DNA from: a virus
Strand: one strand, 5' to 3'
Length of the DNA: 35,507 nucleotides
IMG/VR virus record: IMGVR_UViG_3300023223_000055
Span: 1 to 35,507 of that record
Positions 34,388 to 35,507 of the stretch are shown here, piece after piece. Every line of letters begins with the position of its first letter. Within the stretch, counting starts at the first letter, position 1. Position numbers and translations under genes: made by a program. The notes under the pieces are model-generated. The model did not search any database. It had not been told where the DNA came from and saw only the letters and a program-made list of their open reading frames with translations.

Positions 34388-35507
34388 TTAATGATGAATT
34401 AGCATCAGCAGTAAGGCCAGTAGGCCAGTATCATTCTTAGTTATATGCAATAAATCTTGTGGAGCAGTTTCATTAATACCAATGAAGCCAGTGCTTACAT
34501 TCCCAAATATTATATCTCCGATACTTAAGAAATTACTTGTTGAACCTGCTGCTACATTGATATTATGCCCTATCAATATATTATCGCTACCTGTCGTTAA
34601 ATTATCCCCATTTAAATTCCCGATACTTACATTTCTGTCACCTGTTAGTAGATTGAAAAAACTTCCGTCACCAAACACAACATTATCATCTGCTGCGCCC
34701 ATAATTTGAGCGGTAAGCGTTCCCATCAATAAGTTTCTTGAACCAGTCGGAGTGGACGCGCCACCAGCGGCAGCTGACCCAAAAACAATGTTACTATCGC
34801 CCGTAGTCCAAGCTTTTCCTGCACCTACACCTATAAATATACTATTTCTGTCGTTATAAGCCTCACCAGCCTCAAATCCAAGAGCTATATTATTACCTTG
34901 TCCAGTGCTTAAAGTAGTTAAAGCTTCTTTTCCTATAGCGATATTACTAAAACTTGTTGTTATTGCATCTAAAGCATCAATGCCGATGGCAATATTTCTA
35001 GTTGCAGTTGTTATAGTTCCAGGTAAACCATCAGGTAAAGAAATATTATCTAAACTATCTGTAAATGTTCCTTCTCCTGTTTGGCTTGGTAGATTATTAG
35101 CATCTATTCTTCCTGGAGTAGTAACATTATCAGAATCATCTATAATAACAGCAGAATCTTGAATATTATTACCACCTACTCCATTCCACCTAGCAATAGC
35201 ATTATCTGTTGCAGATGCAGGGCCTACAACATCACCGCCTCCCATTCCTTCCCATGCAACACCATCAAAGTTCTCAATGTCATCGGTTGTGGTATTATAA
35301 ATCATTAAGCCAGCAGCAGGAGTAGATATAGCATCACGCTGTGTAGTAGTCATTCTAGGAGGCAATAGCCCTCTAGTGGTGCTTGTTACTTCAAACTGTG
35401 CAGATGCATCGTGTGCACTTGTATTAACGGTAGCAGTATTGAGTGTAGTATCTACAAGGAATGCTGGATTGCTTGTATTGTTTTCAATAAGAAACTTTGT
35501 AGCGCTA
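34388..35507 (-). CDS. Proximal part of a split tail fibre gene (5' end across window edge)
   Basis: The frame is open to base 35507 and continues from the piece at 1-203 if the genome is circular (440 residues in total). RGLLPPRMTTTQRDAI and AAGLMIYNTTTDD are a hallmark fibre segment. Next come beta-roll repeats of the YadA-head kind (SNIAIGKEAL, NNIALGFEAG, NSIFIGVGAG, DNILIGHNIN), then FIGINETAPQDLLHITKND. The last 12 residues (LLALLLMLIHH) are out of character and arise from the 8-bp duplication. The intact gene would be 701 codons. Confidence 0.75.
   Translation of the reverse strand, partial: SATKFLIENNTSNPAFLVDTTLNTATVNTSAHDASAQFEVTSTTRGLLPPRMTTTQRDAISTPAAGLMIYNTTTDDIENFDGVAWEGMGGGDVVGPASATDNAIARWNGVGGNNIQDSAVIIDDSDNVTTPGRIDANNLPSQTGEGTFTDSLDNISLPDGLPGTITTATRNIAIGIDALDAITTSFSNIAIGKEALTTLSTGQGNNIALGFEAGEAYNDRNSIFIGVGAGKAWTTGDSNIVFGSAAAGGASTPTGSRNLLMGTLTAQIMGAADDNVVFGDGSFFNLLTGDRNVSIGNLNGDNLTTGSDNILIGHNINVAAGSTSNFLSIGDIIFGNVSTGFIGINETAPQDLLHITKNDTGLLALLLMLIHH
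34414..34429. repeat. 8-bp tandem duplication splitting the fibre gene
   Basis: AGGCCAGT occurs twice in direct succession (minus strand ACTGGCCT). Two copies send the fibre frame into a stop 14 codons later; one copy restores the frame through to 33597. It is the site of a natural insertion, a slip-strand switch, or an assembly error. Confidence 0.9.

Noticed and set aside
1-35507. tRNA genes, CRISPR arrays, insertion sequences, retroelements or integrase/att sites
   Set aside because: No cloverleaf, regular spaced repeats, transposase or recombinase patterns were seen on either strand.

Overview
The window looks like a complete, circularly permuted genome of a short-tailed (podovirus-like) dsDNA phage of a Gram-negative, AT-rich bacterium. 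The phage call rests on a large terminase, portal, scaffold-like protein, coat protein and P22-style tail and ejection modules. The Gram-negative host is inferred from a spanin-like lysis pair, and also fits the sigma70-type promoters and AAGGAG ribosome binding sites. Circularity is inferred from the ends: the minus-strand reading frame that runs off base 1 continues in the same phase from base 35507, giving one coherent fibre protein, and gene order then makes sense. I see no integrase, DNA polymerase, primase, helicase, RNA polymerase, tRNA or CRISPR array.

Layout. Two divergent transcription units start at 7.9 kb. Rightward (7969-13253): a small XRE-type regulator, a DUF551-like protein, a DUF1064 nuclease-like protein, a terminator, three 11-bp iterons, a promoter, a structured leader and a replication-initiation-like protein. 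A string of small accessory genes follows, then a second strong promoter ahead of a putative recombination/ssDNA-binding block and a small last gene with a structured upstream region.

Leftward (7877 down to 1, then 35507 down to 13300): about 20 tiny, tightly coupled genes, several below 60 codons, lead into the small and large terminase genes. Next come a cassette of tail fibre/spike proteins (1543 down through the junction to about 29.2 kb), a second promoter, portal, scaffold, major coat, decoration, adaptor and hub proteins, an acetyltransferase-like protein, three ejection-type proteins, two further fibre-like proteins and a lysis cassette (holin candidates and overlapping spanins). No endolysin could be recognised. 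The two units converge at about 13.25-13.30 kb.

The most interesting signals are: an exact 8-bp tandem duplication that splits one long fibre gene and would restore a 701-codon protein if one copy were lost; a leader RNA before the replication gene with crossing stems and a decoy copy of the ribosome binding site; a second structured region upstream of 13053; a 15-codon ORF whose stop overlaps a possible AUA start; and three DUF551-like genes whose conserved C-terminal PPE codons double as the ribosome binding site of the next gene. All functional statements are from reading the sequence; no search or folding program was run.
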